The notes under the pieces were generated by a model, which worked only from the letters and a program-made list of their open reading frames with translations, made no database searches and was not told the DNA's origin. A stretch of 64,000 nucleotides of DNA from Streptomyces daqingensis (GTDB taxonomy: Bacteria; Actinomycetota; Actinomycetes; Streptomycetales; Streptomycetaceae). Position numbers and translations under genes: made by a program. Shown here one piece after another: positions 26,321-38,935 of this stretch. The stretch spans positions 1 to 64,000 of the forward strand of contig NZ_BMMP01000008.1 in NCBI RefSeq assembly GCF_014645895.1, given 5' to 3'. Within the stretch, counting starts at the first letter, position 1, and each line of letters starts with the position of its first letter.

Positions 26321-26914
26321 CTACAGGGCTTTGGGTCCTCTCTCCGCACCGGCCTGAGGCTCCCCCTCGCCGGAGTGGTCGCCGTGCTTCGGGGTCTTGG
26401 GCCAGATCGTGTAGGAGAGCGCGATGATCACGCTGATGCCCACGACGAGGCCCATCTTCCCCTGCCACTCGCGCAGCGTGGCGCTCTGCCCCGGGTCGCC
26501 CACGTACCAGACCGCGAGCTGCAGCAGGACCGCGGCGATCGCGGCCGCCCCCACGGCCCGCGCGCACATCTTCCACTCGTGCACCGCCCTGGCCATGCCG
26601 TAGCGCGGCGGTCCCGGCCGCGGCCCGCCCGCGAACCGGTGCAGTACGTGCCCGTCCGCCCACTTGATCATGTAGTGGCCGTGCGTGACGGTGAAGCCGA
26701 TGTAGACCGCGGCCAGGCCGTGCTTCCAGTCCGGTGTCGCGCCGCTGCGCAAGTCGACCGCCGTGACCACCAGCAGCACCACTTCCAGCAGCGGCTCGCA
26801 GAGCAGCACGGCGACACCGGCACGCGGCATCCGCGCCAGGTAGCGCAGCGCGAGGCCGGCCGCGAGCAGCGCCCAGAAGCCGACCTCGCACATCACGATG
26901 AGCGTGACGATCAC
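26321..26914 (-). CDS. Integral membrane protein of unknown function
   Basis: This 197-aa protein starts at GTG behind GGAGG. Four to five hydrophobic segments are visible: 'MIVTLIVMCEVGFWALLAAG', 'AGVAVLLCEPLLEVVLLVV', 'GLAAVYIGFTVTHGHYMI', 'AVGAAAIAAVLLQLAV' and 'MGLVVGISVIIALSYTIW'. Short cytoplasmic loops lie between them ('WADGHVLHRFAGGPRPG'). The C-terminus is hydrophilic. A 17-base piece around its stop codon (26324-26340) is repeated downstream at 26293-26309, a small local duplication. It is divergent from the sensor kinase gene, 165 bases away. No enzyme or transporter signature is recognised. Confidence 0.75.
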   Translation of the reverse strand: MIVTLIVMCEVGFWALLAAGLALRYLARMPRAGVAVLLCEPLLEVVLLVVTAVDLRSGATPDWKHGLAAVYIGFTVTHGHYMIKWADGHVLHRFAGGPRPGPPRYGMARAVHEWKMCARAVGAAAIAAVLLQLAVWYVGDPGQSATLREWQGKMGLVVGISVIIALSYTIWPKTPKHGDHSGEGEPQAGAERGPKAL

Positions 26915-27079
26915 GCCTGCCTCCTCCGTCTCGGCTCCGCCCCCAGCGTTCCAGCCGCCGGTGTGGCCGGGCGTCCTCACCGGCGACGATTCACGCGCAG
27001 CCGCACTGCATCCTTCGATGTACCGGCCTCGTCCGAAGCGGGGGCGCGTCGCACCGGGCACCCGTGCTGAGATGGGTCC

Positions 27080-28489
27080 ATGCCTGGCACGTCCCGCTCC
27101 CCGAACGCGCAGCCGCGCACCACGGACGGCCCGCGATCCCTCTCCGCGCCGCGCCCCTCCGCGGCCCCGCGCGGCGAGCCCCACCGCGGAACGCGCCGCC
27201 TCGACGCGCTGCGCCCGCACCGCGACGGCGTGCTCATCGCGCTCTCCGGGTTCGCCGGCGGCCTGATCCTGTGGAAGCTGGGCCTGTACAACACCCCTGC
27301 CGTAGGCCGCCGTTACGGCGCCTGGCTGCTCGTCCCGCTCGCCGTCATGTGCCTCACGGCGCTCGGCCGCAGGTCGGCCCAGCCGTGGGCGCTGGCGGTC
27401 GCGGTCGCGGCGCTCGCCGGGGATTTCATGATGGGCTCCCTGCTCGCCACCGTGATCGTCTTCACCGACATCGTGTACGCCGCCGTCCTGTACGGCCCTC
27501 CGCGCACCGCCCGTGCCGTGCTCCCGGGCAGCGTCGCCGTGACGGTGGCCGTCACGCTGGGGCTCATGGCCGCCTTCCGCAAATCGGAGACGCTGCTGCT
27601 GGGCGTGCTCTGCGCGGGGATCACCATCGTGCCCGCGTGGACGGGTCTGGTCGTCCGCGACCACCGCAACGCGGCCGCCGCCGAACGGCTGCGCGCCGAA
27701 CAGACGGCGCTGCTGGCCGAGATGGACCGCGTGCAGGCCGTCACCGCCGAACGCGCCCGTATGGCCCGGGAGTTGCACGACGTCGTCGCCAACCACCTCT
27801 CCGCCATCGCCATCCACTCCACGGCGGCCCTCTCCATGAGCGGCGCCGGGGAGCAGCGGGACGGCGGAGACGAGGACGGTCCTGCGGACACGTCCGACGG
27901 GTTCCGCGAGGCGGCGGACGAGGCGCTCGGCGTCATCCGCCGGAACAGCGTGCAGGGGCTCGCGGAGATGCGCCGCCTCATCGGACTGCTCCGGGACCCG
28001 CACGACGACGGGACGCCGCCCACCTCCCCCACCCTGGCCGGACTCGACGCCCTCATCGACCGGGCGCGCACCGGCGCGGCGGGAACCGGGCTGCGCTTCA
28101 CGCTGCGCGACGGCAGGGAGCCCGCGTCCGAGGAGACGCCGCTGCCCGCACCGGTGGAGCTGGCCGCGTACCGCGTCGTACAGGAGTCGCTGACCAACGC
28201 GCTCAAGCACGCGGGAGACGGCACGGTCGTGGTGGAGCTGCACTGCGACTCGGGTGAGGCTGCCGCAGCCGCAACGGCCCTCACGGTGCGCGTCACCAGC
28301 CCGCTGGACGGCGTCCGGCGCAGTGCCGCCCCGCGCGCGCCGGGCTCCGGCGCGGGCCTCATCGGCATGCGCGAGCGCGTGGAGCTGCTCGGCGGCGAGC
28401 TGCGCGTGGGCCCCGCGGCGGACGCCCGGGGTTCCGCGGTGTGGGAGGTCAGGGCCGAACTGCCCGTCGACGAGAGGAGTCTCCGGTGA
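27080..28489 (+). CDS. Sensor histidine kinase (NarL-type, HisKA_3)
   Basis: This 469-aa membrane kinase has a Pro/Arg-rich N-terminus followed by five or six hydrophobic segments ('GVLIALSGFAGGLILWKLG' to 'LLGVLCAGITIVPAWTGLV'), which form a compact sensor without a large extracellular domain. Then comes the HisKA_3 phospho-acceptor box 'RARMARELHDVVANHLSAI' (His) and a GHKL ATPase with 'YRVVQESLTNALKHAG' and 'GAGLIGMRERVELLGGEL'. The stop overlaps the response regulator GTG by GTGA, so the pair is coupled. The signal is unknown; such short sensors often respond to membrane stress (family knowledge). Confidence 0.93.
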   Translation: MPGTSRSPNAQPRTTDGPRSLSAPRPSAAPRGEPHRGTRRLDALRPHRDGVLIALSGFAGGLILWKLGLYNTPAVGRRYGAWLLVPLAVMCLTALGRRSAQPWALAVAVAALAGDFMMGSLLATVIVFTDIVYAAVLYGPPRTARAVLPGSVAVTVAVTLGLMAAFRKSETLLLGVLCAGITIVPAWTGLVVRDHRNAAAAERLRAEQTALLAEMDRVQAVTAERARMARELHDVVANHLSAIAIHSTAALSMSGAGEQRDGGDEDGPADTSDGFREAADEALGVIRRNSVQGLAEMRRLIGLLRDPHDDGTPPTSPTLAGLDALIDRARTGAAGTGLRFTLRDGREPASEETPLPAPVELAAYRVVQESLTNALKHAGDGTVVVELHCDSGEAAAAATALTVRVTSPLDGVRRSAAPRAPGSGAGLIGMRERVELLGGELRVGPAADARGSAVWEVRAELPVDERSLR

Positions 28490-29172
28490 GGGACGAGACC
28501 GACGTCCCGCCGCCCGTCCGCGTGCTCGTCGCCGAGGATCAGCAGGCCGTGCGGGCAGGCCTCGTCCTGATCCTGCGCCACGCCAGGGGCATCGAGGTCG
28601 CCGGAGAGGCCGGCGACGGCGAGGAGGCGGTGCGGCTCGCCCGTGAACTCCGCCCGGACGTCGTGCTCATGGACGTCCAGATGCCCCGCCTCGACGGCGT
28701 CACGGCGACGGAGCGCATCACCCGCGAGCGACTGGCGGACGTGCTGGTGCTGACGACCTTCGACCTCGACGAGTACGTCTTCGGCGCGCTGCGCGCCGGA
28801 GCGGCCGGATTCCTCCTCAAGGACAGCGAGGCGGCACAGGTGGTGGAGGCCGTACGGACCGTCGCCCGCGGCGAGGGGATGGTCGCACCAGCCGTGACCC
28901 GGCGCCTCATCGCGGAGTTCGCCCGTTCCGGCGGGCGGAGTCCCGCACCCGCTCGTCCGTGCCCTCCGGGACTCGACGAACTCACCCCACGCGAACGAGA
29001 AGTGCTCGGCTGCCTCGGCGCGGGCCTCTCCAACGCGGAGGCGGCAGCCCGGCTCGGAACGGCGGAGGCCACGGTGAAGACCCACGTCAGCCGGCTGCTG
29101 GCCAAGCTCGGCCTGCGCAGCCGCACCCAGGCCGCCGTACTCGCCCAGGAGTCGGGCATCACCGGGGGCTGA
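28486..29172 (+). CDS. Response regulator, NarL/FixJ family
   Basis: This 228-aa partner of the upstream kinase starts at a GTG overlapping the kinase stop, with GAGAGGAG ahead. The receiver domain has acidic residues in 'RVLVAEDQQAVRAGL', phospho-Asp in 'DVVLMDVQMPRLDGV' and the conserved Lys in 'GFLLKDSE'. The LuxR-type HTH runs 'LTPREREVLGCLGAGLSNAE' to 'TVKTHVSRLLAKLGLRSR'. It probably regulates its own operon or nearby transporter genes. The AEC carrier gene follows after 106 bases on the same strand. Confidence 0.94.
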   Translation: MRDETDVPPPVRVLVAEDQQAVRAGLVLILRHARGIEVAGEAGDGEEAVRLARELRPDVVLMDVQMPRLDGVTATERITRERLADVLVLTTFDLDEYVFGALRAGAAGFLLKDSEAAQVVEAVRTVARGEGMVAPAVTRRLIAEFARSGGRSPAPARPCPPGLDELTPREREVLGCLGAGLSNAEAAARLGTAEATVKTHVSRLLAKLGLRSRTQAAVLAQESGITGG

Positions 29173-29278
29173 GCCCCGAGGCGGCCCCGCCACCGGCACC
29201 CGTCTTCAGGGACGGATGTACGGACACGGACAATTGCAGCATGCACCAACTGACGTCCGGGACGCGGAGCCGTCCGTC

Positions 29279-30205
29279 ATGACCGGAGTGCTCACAGGGT
29301 TCGCGGTGATCGCATGCGTCATCGCCACCGGCTACGCGCTCGGCAGGCACGGGCTCCTGGGGGCCAACGGTCCCGAGGTCCTCACCAAGCTCGCCTTCCA
29401 CGTCGCCACTCCCGCTCTCCTCTTCGAGACCATGGCACGGGCCGACCTCACGGCGCTCACCTCGGGCCCGCTGCTGATCACGGCGCTCAGCACCTTCGCC
29501 GTCGCCGGTTTCTACCTGGGTGTGGCGGCCCTGCGCCGCTGGCCGCCCGGCGAGAGCACCGTCGGCGCGATGTGCGCCAGTTACGTCAACGCGGGCAACC
29601 TGGGGATTCCCGTCGCCGCGTACGTACTGGGCGACGCCACGCTGATGGCGCCGATCATCCTCTTCCAGCAGCTCGTGATCTCCCCCGTCGCGCTCACCGC
29701 ACTCGACGTCTTCTCGGAGCGTTCGGGGCAGCGCGGTGGCGTCGTGCGGCGCCTGACGACACCGTTCCGCAATCCGGTCGTCGTCGGTTCTCTGACGGGA
29801 GTGGCGGTGGCGGCCACCGGGCTCACCCTTCCCGGGCCCGTGCTCGAACCGTTCCAGCTGGTGGGCGCGGTGTCCGTGCCGGCCGTGCTGCTGGCCTTCG
29901 GGATGTCCCTGCGCGGCAGCGCGGTCCTCTCCAAGGAACACGAGCGACTGCCGGTCGTACTGGCGGTGGTGTGCAAAGCCGTCGGACAGCCGCTGGTGGC
30001 GTGGGCGATCGGGGCGGGAGCCTTCGGACTGACCGGCGGGGCGCTCTTCGCCGTGGTGGTGACGTCCGCGCTGCCGTCGGCGCAGAACCTGTTCACCTAC
30101 GCGTCGCGGTACGACCTCGGTACGCGGCTCGCCAGGGAGTCCATCCTGCTCTCCACGCTGGCGGCGGCGCCCGTGCTGGTGCTCGTCGCCGCGCTCCTCG
30201 GCTGA
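29279..30205 (+). CDS. AEC-family (auxin efflux carrier-like) transporter
   Basis: This 308-aa protein has about ten hydrophobic segments. It starts 'MTGVLTGFAVIACVIATG', and the family-typical 'LAFHVATPALLFETMA' (broken helix with Pro) and 'SYVNAGNLGIPVAAYVLGD' (Asn/Gly/Pro crossover) are present. 'LFAVVVTSALPSAQNLFTYA' is the mirrored C-terminal crossover motif. Bacterial members transport malate, malonate or other organic acids. The substrate here is unknown. It lies downstream of a two-component system that could control it (inference). Confidence 0.88.
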   Translation: MTGVLTGFAVIACVIATGYALGRHGLLGANGPEVLTKLAFHVATPALLFETMARADLTALTSGPLLITALSTFAVAGFYLGVAALRRWPPGESTVGAMCASYVNAGNLGIPVAAYVLGDATLMAPIILFQQLVISPVALTALDVFSERSGQRGGVVRRLTTPFRNPVVVGSLTGVAVAATGLTLPGPVLEPFQLVGAVSVPAVLLAFGMSLRGSAVLSKEHERLPVVLAVVCKAVGQPLVAWAIGAGAFGLTGGALFAVVVTSALPSAQNLFTYASRYDLGTRLARESILLSTLAAAPVLVLVAALLG

Positions 30206-30238
30206 GCGGCGCCTCGCAGACGGTTCGACGCGGGCGGC

Positions 30239-30799
30239 TCAGGCCACGTTGGCGCGCTGGCCGGGCGGTGCCGCCTCCAGCCAGGCGAGGAAGCCCGTCA
30301 GCGCGTCCTCGCTCATGGCCAGCTCGACCCGCGTGCCGTGCAGGGAGCAGGCCAGGATCACCGCGTCGGAGAGGAGCGCCAGCTCCTCCTCGCCCTCGGG
30401 GCGGCGGCGCTGGATGACCTCGATCAGGTTGCGCTCCAGGAAGCGGCGGGGGCGCGGAGCGTAGGAGAAGACACGGAACCACTCGATCTGGTCACCGTTG
30501 TAGCGGGCGATGCCGTACGCCCAGCCCTTGCCCCCGTGCCCCCGGTCATGCTCGCGGGCGTGATCGCGTTCACGGGCGGGCTCGCGGCCGGATTCGAGCC
30601 CCCCGTCACGGCTTCGCGCCTGGTCGTCGTGGGCCGTCTCGTCGGCGTACACGGCGGGCTCGGGCGCGTCCCACCGCAGGTTGCAGTCGAAAGTGCCGCC
30701 GGAGCGCTGCAGCAGCCGGCGGCGCACCCCGAAGGCGAACAGACCCGCCAGCGCCAGCAGCAGGGCCGCGCCGCACAGGGACAGAACGAGGACCATCAT
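30239..30799 (-). CDS. DUF2550 family membrane-anchored protein
   Basis: This 186-aa protein has a single N-terminal membrane anchor (VLVLSLCGAALLLALAGLFAF) followed by 'GVRRRLLQRSGGTFDCNLRW' and a soluble domain ('GKGWAYGIARYNGDQIEWFR', 'RNLIEVIQRRRPEGEEELAL'). This is the DUF2550 protein that follows atpC in actinobacteria. GGAGG with spacing to three consecutive starts (GTG 30802, ATG 30799, ATG 30796) makes 30799 the best choice. A hydrophilic Asp/His/Arg insert around residues 50-90 is variable. The function is unknown; the synteny with the ATP synthase is conserved. A strong terminator lies between atpC and this gene. Confidence 0.88.
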   Translation of the reverse strand: MMVLVLSLCGAALLLALAGLFAFGVRRRLLQRSGGTFDCNLRWDAPEPAVYADETAHDDQARSRDGGLESGREPARERDHAREHDRGHGGKGWAYGIARYNGDQIEWFRVFSYAPRPRRFLERNLIEVIQRRRPEGEEELALLSDAVILACSLHGTRVELAMSEDALTGFLAWLEAAPPGQRANVA

Positions 30800-30890
30800 C
30801 ACCGACCTCCTCGCACTCTCTCGTACCGCATGTGACGCGGTGACCCCGGGACCGCCGGATCTAGTGGATCCCGCGTTCCCCTCTGTATGG

Positions 30891-30940
30891 GCTCAGCCGC
30901 GGGCCGGTCCGGGGTTACCCGGGCCAGCCCGCGGCTGAGC
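30891..30940 (-). terminator. Strong terminator after the atp operon
   Basis: Perfect 14-bp arms GCTCAGCCGCGGGC (30891-30904) and GCCCGCGGCTGAGC (30927-30940) enclose a second inner stem with a 4-base loop. It lies 44 bases after the atpC stop on the minus strand. Confidence 0.8.
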
Positions 30941-30983
30941 TTCGTACCAGTCGTGCCGGACGTCGCGCCCGGCGTCGGGCGCC

Positions 30984-31364
30984 TCAGCGGCCCGCCGCCG
31001 CGCGCACACGGACCTCGGCGCGCCGCTCGGCGGCCGTGTCGGCCTCCGACTTCGCCCGCTCCAGGGCCCGCTCCGCCCGCTCGACGTCGATCTCGTCCGC
31101 AAGCTCCGCGATCTCCGCGAGCAGCGACAGCTTGTCGTCCGCGAAGGAGAGGAACCCGCCGTGCACCGCGGCGACGACTGAGCCCTCACCGCTTTCGCCC
31201 GCTGTGCGGATGGTGACCGAACCCGGCTCCAGCACGCCGAGCAGCGGCTGGTGGCCGGGCATGACGCCGATGTCGCCCGAAGTGGTGCGCGCGACGACCA
31301 GGCTGGCCTCGCCCGACCAGACCTGACGGTCCGCGGCGACCAACTCGACGTGCAGCTCAGCCAC
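30984..31364 (-). CDS. atpC: ATP synthase F1 epsilon subunit
   Basis: This 126-aa central-stalk subunit regulates rotation. The N-terminal beta-sandwich shows 'AELHVELVAADRQVWSGEA', 'GDIGVMPGHQPLLGVLEPG' and 'VHGGFLSFADDKLSLLAE'. The C-terminal two-helix region is shortened and Ala/Arg-rich ('ERALERAKSEADTAAERRAE'). It is the last gene of the operon, 105 bases after atpD, with a clear terminator behind it. Confidence 0.97.
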   Translation of the reverse strand: MAELHVELVAADRQVWSGEASLVVARTTSGDIGVMPGHQPLLGVLEPGSVTIRTAGESGEGSVVAAVHGGFLSFADDKLSLLAEIAELADEIDVERAERALERAKSEADTAAERRAEVRVRAAAGR

Positions 31365-31469
31365 AGTGGCTCCTTCGTAGGTTAGGAAAAGGATAAGGGG
31401 TGCGGAGGCGGGGACGTACCGAGGGCTGTCGCACCCCGGGCCGGCCCCGCCGACCGTACGGGCCTGGCG

Positions 31470-33859
<2,390 letters not shown>

Positions 33860-33862
33860 GGC

Positions 33863-35434
33863 TCAGTCCTCGCCCAGGAGCTTGCCGTCCGAGGTCTCGA
33901 ACTGCTTCTTGAAGGCGTCCACCGCGTCGCCGAGCGCCTGAAGCGTGTCGTCGGACATCTTGCCGCCCTCGACGATGCTGGTCAGCAGGCCCTTGTGCTC
34001 GCGGTGCATGTACTCCAGCAGTTCGCGCTCGAACTTGCGGATGTCCTCGACCGGAACGTCGTCCATCTTGCCGCTGGTGCCCGACCAGACGGAGACGACC
34101 TGGTCCTCGGTCGAGAACGGGTTGTACTGCGACTGCTTCAGCAGCTCCGTCACGCGCTTACCGCGCTCGAGCGCGCCCTTGGAGGCGTCGTCCAGGTCGG
34201 AACCGAAGGCGGCGAACGCCTCCAGCTCGCGGTACTGGGCGAGGTCCACACGGAGCGAACCGGTGATCTGCCGGATCGCCTTGTGCTGCGCGGAACCACC
34301 CACACGGGAGACGGAGATACCCACGTTCAGCGCCGGGCGCTGGCCCGCGTTGAACAGGTCGGACTCCAGGAAGCACTGCCCGTCGGTGATGGAGATGACG
34401 TTGGTCGGAATGAACGCCGACACGTCGTTCGCCTTCGTCTCGACGATCGGCAGACCCGTCATCGAGCCCTTGCCCATGTCGTCGGAGAGCTTCGCGCAGC
34501 GCTCCAGCAGCCGGGAGTGCAGGTAGAAGACGTCGCCCGGGTAGGCCTCGCGGCCCGGCGGGCGGCGCAGCAGCAGCGACACGGCGCGGTAGGCGTCGGC
34601 CTGCTTGGTCAGGTCGTCGAAGACGACGAGGACGTGCTTGCCCTGGTACATCCAGTGCTGGCCGATCGCGCTGCCGGTGTAGGGCGCGATGTACTTGAAG
34701 CCGGCCGGGTCGGACGCGGGGGCGGCGACGATCGTCGTGTACTCCAGCGCGCCGGCCTCCTCCAGCGCACCGCGCACGGACGCGATGGTGGAGCCCTTCT
34801 GGCCGATGGCGACGTAGATGCAGCGGACCTGCTTGTCCGGGTCGCCGGTGCGCCAGTTGTCGCGCTGGTTGATGATCGTGTCGACGCAGAGCGCCGTCTT
34901 GCCGGTCTGCCGGTCGCCGATGATCAGCTGACGCTGGCCGCGGCCGATCGGGGTCATGGTGTCGACGGCCTTGTAACCCGTCTCCATCGGCTCGTGCACC
35001 GACTTGCGGTCCATGACCGAAGGGGCCTGGAGTTCGAGGGCGCGGCGGCCCTCGGACTCGATGTCGCCGAGGCCGTCGACGGGTGCACCCAGCGGGTCCA
35101 CGACGCGGCCGAGGTAGCCGTCGCCGACCGGAACCGACAGGACCTCGCCGGTGCGGCGCACCTGCTGGCCCTCCTCGATACCGCTGAACTCACCGAGGAC
35201 CACCGCACCGACCTCGCGCTCCTCGAGGTTGAGGGCGAGGCCGAGGGTGCCGTCCTCGAACTTCAGCAGCTCGTTAGCCATGGCCGAGGGCAGTCCCTCG
35301 ACCTTCGCGATGCCGTCGCCGGCAACGCTGACCGTCCCGACCTCTTCGCGCGAGGCCGCGTCCGGCTCGTACGACTGGACGAAATTCTCCAGCGCGTCCC
35401 GGATCTCATCCGGCCGGATCGTGAGCTCCGCCAT
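33863..35434 (-). CDS. atpA: ATP synthase F1 alpha subunit
   Basis: This 523-aa nucleotide-binding, non-catalytic subunit has P-loop GDRQTGKT at residues 173-180 and '[15 protein letters not shown]'. The family signature '[17 protein letters not shown]' contains the conserved catalytic-site Arg. The start is the ATG giving '[15 protein letters not shown]', the standard N-terminus; a 17-codon in-frame upstream extension is rejected on homology. Confidence 0.97.
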   Translation of the reverse strand: MAELTIRPDEIRDALENFVQSYEPDAASREEVGTVSVAGDGIAKVEGLPSAMANELLKFEDGTLGLALNLEEREVGAVVLGEFSGIEEGQQVRRTGEVLSVPVGDGYLGRVVDPLGAPVDGLGDIESEGRRALELQAPSVMDRKSVHEPMETGYKAVDTMTPIGRGQRQLIIGDRQTGKTALCVDTIINQRDNWRTGDPDKQVRCIYVAIGQKGSTIASVRGALEEAGALEYTTIVAAPASDPAGFKYIAPYTGSAIGQHWMYQGKHVLVVFDDLTKQADAYRAVSLLLRRPPGREAYPGDVFYLHSRLLERCAKLSDDMGKGSMTGLPIVETKANDVSAFIPTNVISITDGQCFLESDLFNAGQRPALNVGISVSRVGGSAQHKAIRQITGSLRVDLAQYRELEAFAAFGSDLDDASKGALERGKRVTELLKQSQYNPFSTEDQVVSVWSGTSGKMDDVPVEDIRKFERELLEYMHREHKGLLTSIVEGGKMSDDTLQALGDAVDAFKKQFETSDGKLLGED

Positions 35435-35550
35435 CTGGGTTCCCTGCTCTCCTTGTTGGGACCGTATCGATCTTCTACGGCCCAACTCGGGCCGCTAAGT
35501 GATGCTGTTGAGTTGGTGAGCGCGGGCTGCGCCCCGGCGTCTGCCGGAAC

Positions 35551-36366
35551 TCAGCCCGCCATGCGGCGCTCCGCCTCGCTGAGGCGGTCCGCGATCGAGC
35601 CGTTGATGACCTCGTCACCGACGCGCACCGTGATCCCGCCGAGGACCGTGGGGTCCACGTCGAGGTTCAGGTGCATCTGGCGGCCGTACAGCCTCGCCAG
35701 CGCCGACCCGAGGCGCTCCTTCTGCCGGTCGCTCAGCGGAACCGCCGAGGTGACCACGGCCACCGAGCGGTCGCGCCGTTCCGCGGCCAGCTTGGAGAGG
35801 GCCTCCAGGCCACCTTCCAGGCTACGTCCACGGGGCTGGCTCACGAGACGCGTGATCAGGCGCTCCGTCGCGGGCCTCGTCTTCCCGCCCAGCAGCGTGT
35901 GCAGCAGCCGGGCCTTGGCCTCGGCCGACGCGCTGGGGTTGGCGAGCGCCGCGCGCAGCTCGGGGGACGAGGAGACCGTCCGGGAGAACCGGAACAGCTC
36001 GTCCTCTGTCTCCTCCAGCGAGCCGTCCCGCTCCGCGGCGACGAGGTCGGCGTAGTCCGCCAGCATCTCGACGGAGTCCACGAAGTCACGCGTCGCCGAC
36101 CAGCGGGAGCGCACCATGCCCGAGAGCAGGTCGACGACGGGGCCGCCGACCTTGCCGCCGAGCACGTTCCCGACCAGCTCGGCCTTGCGCTCACCGCTCC
36201 GCGACGGGTCGCTCAGGACCCGGCGCAGGGACACCTCGCGGTCGAGCAGCGCTGTCACGGCGGCCAGCTCGTCGGCGAGCTGAACGGCGTCGACCGACGT
36301 GTTGTCGGTCAATGCCGTCAGGCTCTCGCGGGCGGCGGCCTGTGCGTCACGGCTCGCGCCGTTCAT
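35551..36366 (-). CDS. atpH: ATP synthase F1 delta subunit
   Basis: This 271-aa peripheral-stalk subunit attaches the stator to the top of F1. It is longer than the 177 aa of E. coli, as in other actinobacteria, with an N-terminal extension before the six-helix domain. The C-terminal 'LGSALARLYGRQMHLNLDVD' to 'GGITVRVGDEVINGSI' is the family signature. Its start overlaps the atpF stop by four bases. A 117-base gap to atpA is the largest inside the F1 part of the operon. Confidence 0.96.
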   Translation of the reverse strand: MNGASRDAQAAARESLTALTDNTSVDAVQLADELAAVTALLDREVSLRRVLSDPSRSGERKAELVGNVLGGKVGGPVVDLLSGMVRSRWSATRDFVDSVEMLADYADLVAAERDGSLEETEDELFRFSRTVSSSPELRAALANPSASAEAKARLLHTLLGGKTRPATERLITRLVSQPRGRSLEGGLEALSKLAAERRDRSVAVVTSAVPLSDRQKERLGSALARLYGRQMHLNLDVDPTVLGGITVRVGDEVINGSIADRLSEAERRMAG

Positions 36367-36905
36367 CGGGCAGCCTCGGCCTTCTCCTCGAGCTCGTCGA
36401 GGAAGCGGTCGATGGTGCGGCTCTGGCGGGCGTGGTCGTCGAGGGACTCCCCGACGAGCTTGCCGGCCAGGTCCGTGGCGAGCTTGCCCACGTCCTGGCG
36501 CAGCGCCTGAGCGGCCTGCTTGCGGTCGGCCGCGATCTGGGCGTGACCGGCCGCGATGATCTCCTCACGCTGGCGCTGGCCTTCCGCGCGCATCTCGGCG
36601 ATGAGCGTGGCGCCCTGCTCCTGCGCCTCGGAGCGCAGACGCGCGGCCTCGTGCCGTGCCTCGGCGAGCTGGTCCTTGTACTGCTTGAGGACCTCTGCGG
36701 CTTCTTCCTGAGCCGCCTCAGCCTGCTCGATACCACCCTCGATGGCCTCTCGGCGCTGCTCCAGAACCTTGTTGATGTTCGGGATCAGCTTCTTCCAGAG
36801 GAAGAAGAAGACGATGGCGAAAGCGACCAGGCCGATGACGAGCTCTGGGATCGGCGGGACGAGCGGGTTCTGCTCCTCGGCCGCCTGGTGTACCAGGGCG
36901 ATCAC
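36363..36905 (-). CDS. atpF: ATP synthase Fo b subunit
   Basis: This 180-aa peripheral stalk has an N-terminal membrane helix ('LVIGLVAFAIVFFFLWKKLI') followed by a long charged coiled coil ('QRREAIEGGIEQAEAAQEEA' onward) that binds delta. It overlaps atpH by four bases and lies 35 bases after atpE. Confidence 0.97.
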   Translation of the reverse strand: MIALVHQAAEEQNPLVPPIPELVIGLVAFAIVFFFLWKKLIPNINKVLEQRREAIEGGIEQAEAAQEEAAEVLKQYKDQLAEARHEAARLRSEAQEQGATLIAEMRAEGQRQREEIIAAGHAQIAADRKQAAQALRQDVGKLATDLAGKLVGESLDDHARQSRTIDRFLDELEEKAEAAR

Positions 36906-36940
36906 ATCAGTGCCTTTCGTCGTGGGGCTGCTCGGCGCGA

Positions 36941-38073
<1,133 letters not shown>

Positions 38074-38319
38074 CGCGAACTCCTTCTGCATGGCGCATGG
38101 ATACGGCTACCTCGATGTGTCGGCGCGGCGCACGGCCACGGAGCGGCACTGGACTGTTCTTACGAATTCGGGAGCGGCGGCTTCTCAGCGAGGAGGGCCG
38201 CCCGTTCCGTCCCTGGGGAAGGGCGAACTCAGCCGCCTGCGCCTGCTGCACCGCAGTTGGGAACGGACGATAGCAGTTGCCGGAGCGGTCGCTTATCTCG
38301 GCCCTACCTCGGCTGGGGA

Positions 38320-38772
38320 TCACGGCTTCGCCCCCGTCGCCGCGGCCGTCTTGTCCTCACCGCCGGCGCTCGCGGACGAATCGGGTTCCACGTAGAGGAT
38401 CTTCGCCTTCATGTGCGCCCGCGCCTGTGCGGCGACCCACACGAGAGCGGCGGCGAGCAGCGAGAAGGCGAACGCCTTGGTGTCGAACAGGGTGGTCCCC
38501 TTGAAGAAGATCAACACCAGGGCCAGCAACAGGATCTGCGTCGTGTAGAGCAGCAGCCCCATCGCCTGGAAGAGATGAGGCAGGGACTTGGCTGTGCGCT
38601 GCAGCACGACGAGGCCCATCCCCATGAAGAGGATCACCACGGTGGTACCGGCGGCCGCGCCGATGGCGCCCTTGCTGCCCGTGAGCACGGCACTCACGAC
38701 TGCGGCCACGACACCTGCGAGGGCGGTCGGGACGGCGCAGTGCAAGAGCATGCGAGCGTCGTTCGACTGCAT
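38320..38772 (-). CDS. atpI: ATP synthase protein I
   Basis: This 150-aa small membrane protein assists c-ring assembly. Four hydrophobic segments are visible ('LLHCAVPTALAGVVAAVVSA', 'GTTVVILFMGMGLVVLQ', 'QAMGLLLYTTQILLLALVLI', 'AFAFSLLAAALVWVAAQA'), then a polar tail. It is the first gene of the atp operon, with an AT-rich promoter region upstream. Confidence 0.9.
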   Translation of the reverse strand: MQSNDARMLLHCAVPTALAGVVAAVVSAVLTGSKGAIGAAAGTTVVILFMGMGLVVLQRTAKSLPHLFQAMGLLLYTTQILLLALVLIFFKGTTLFDTKAFAFSLLAAALVWVAAQARAHMKAKILYVEPDSSASAGGEDKTAAATGAKP

Positions 38773-38895
38773 GGGAGTTGCTCCGAAGATCGGGGGTGAG
38801 TGCCGTCCTTGGACGGCTGTCTCCCCGGCGCGAAGGAGGAGCGGTCCTCACGCCGAAGACCGTCGCACTGCGGTCCTTCGGCCCCCTCGCCGGGT

Positions 38896-38935
38896 TTCGT
38901 GAACGGTATCACAAACTATTTGATGAGGTCTTTAC
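38896..38935 (-). promoter_or_regulatory. Probable atp operon promoter region
   Basis: This AT-rich island between wecA and atpI contains the palindrome-like CAAACTATTTG and flanking ATC/GAT bases on an otherwise GC-rich background, about 125-165 bases before the atpI start. It is placed where the operon promoter should be; the exact -35/-10 elements cannot be assigned. Confidence 0.4.
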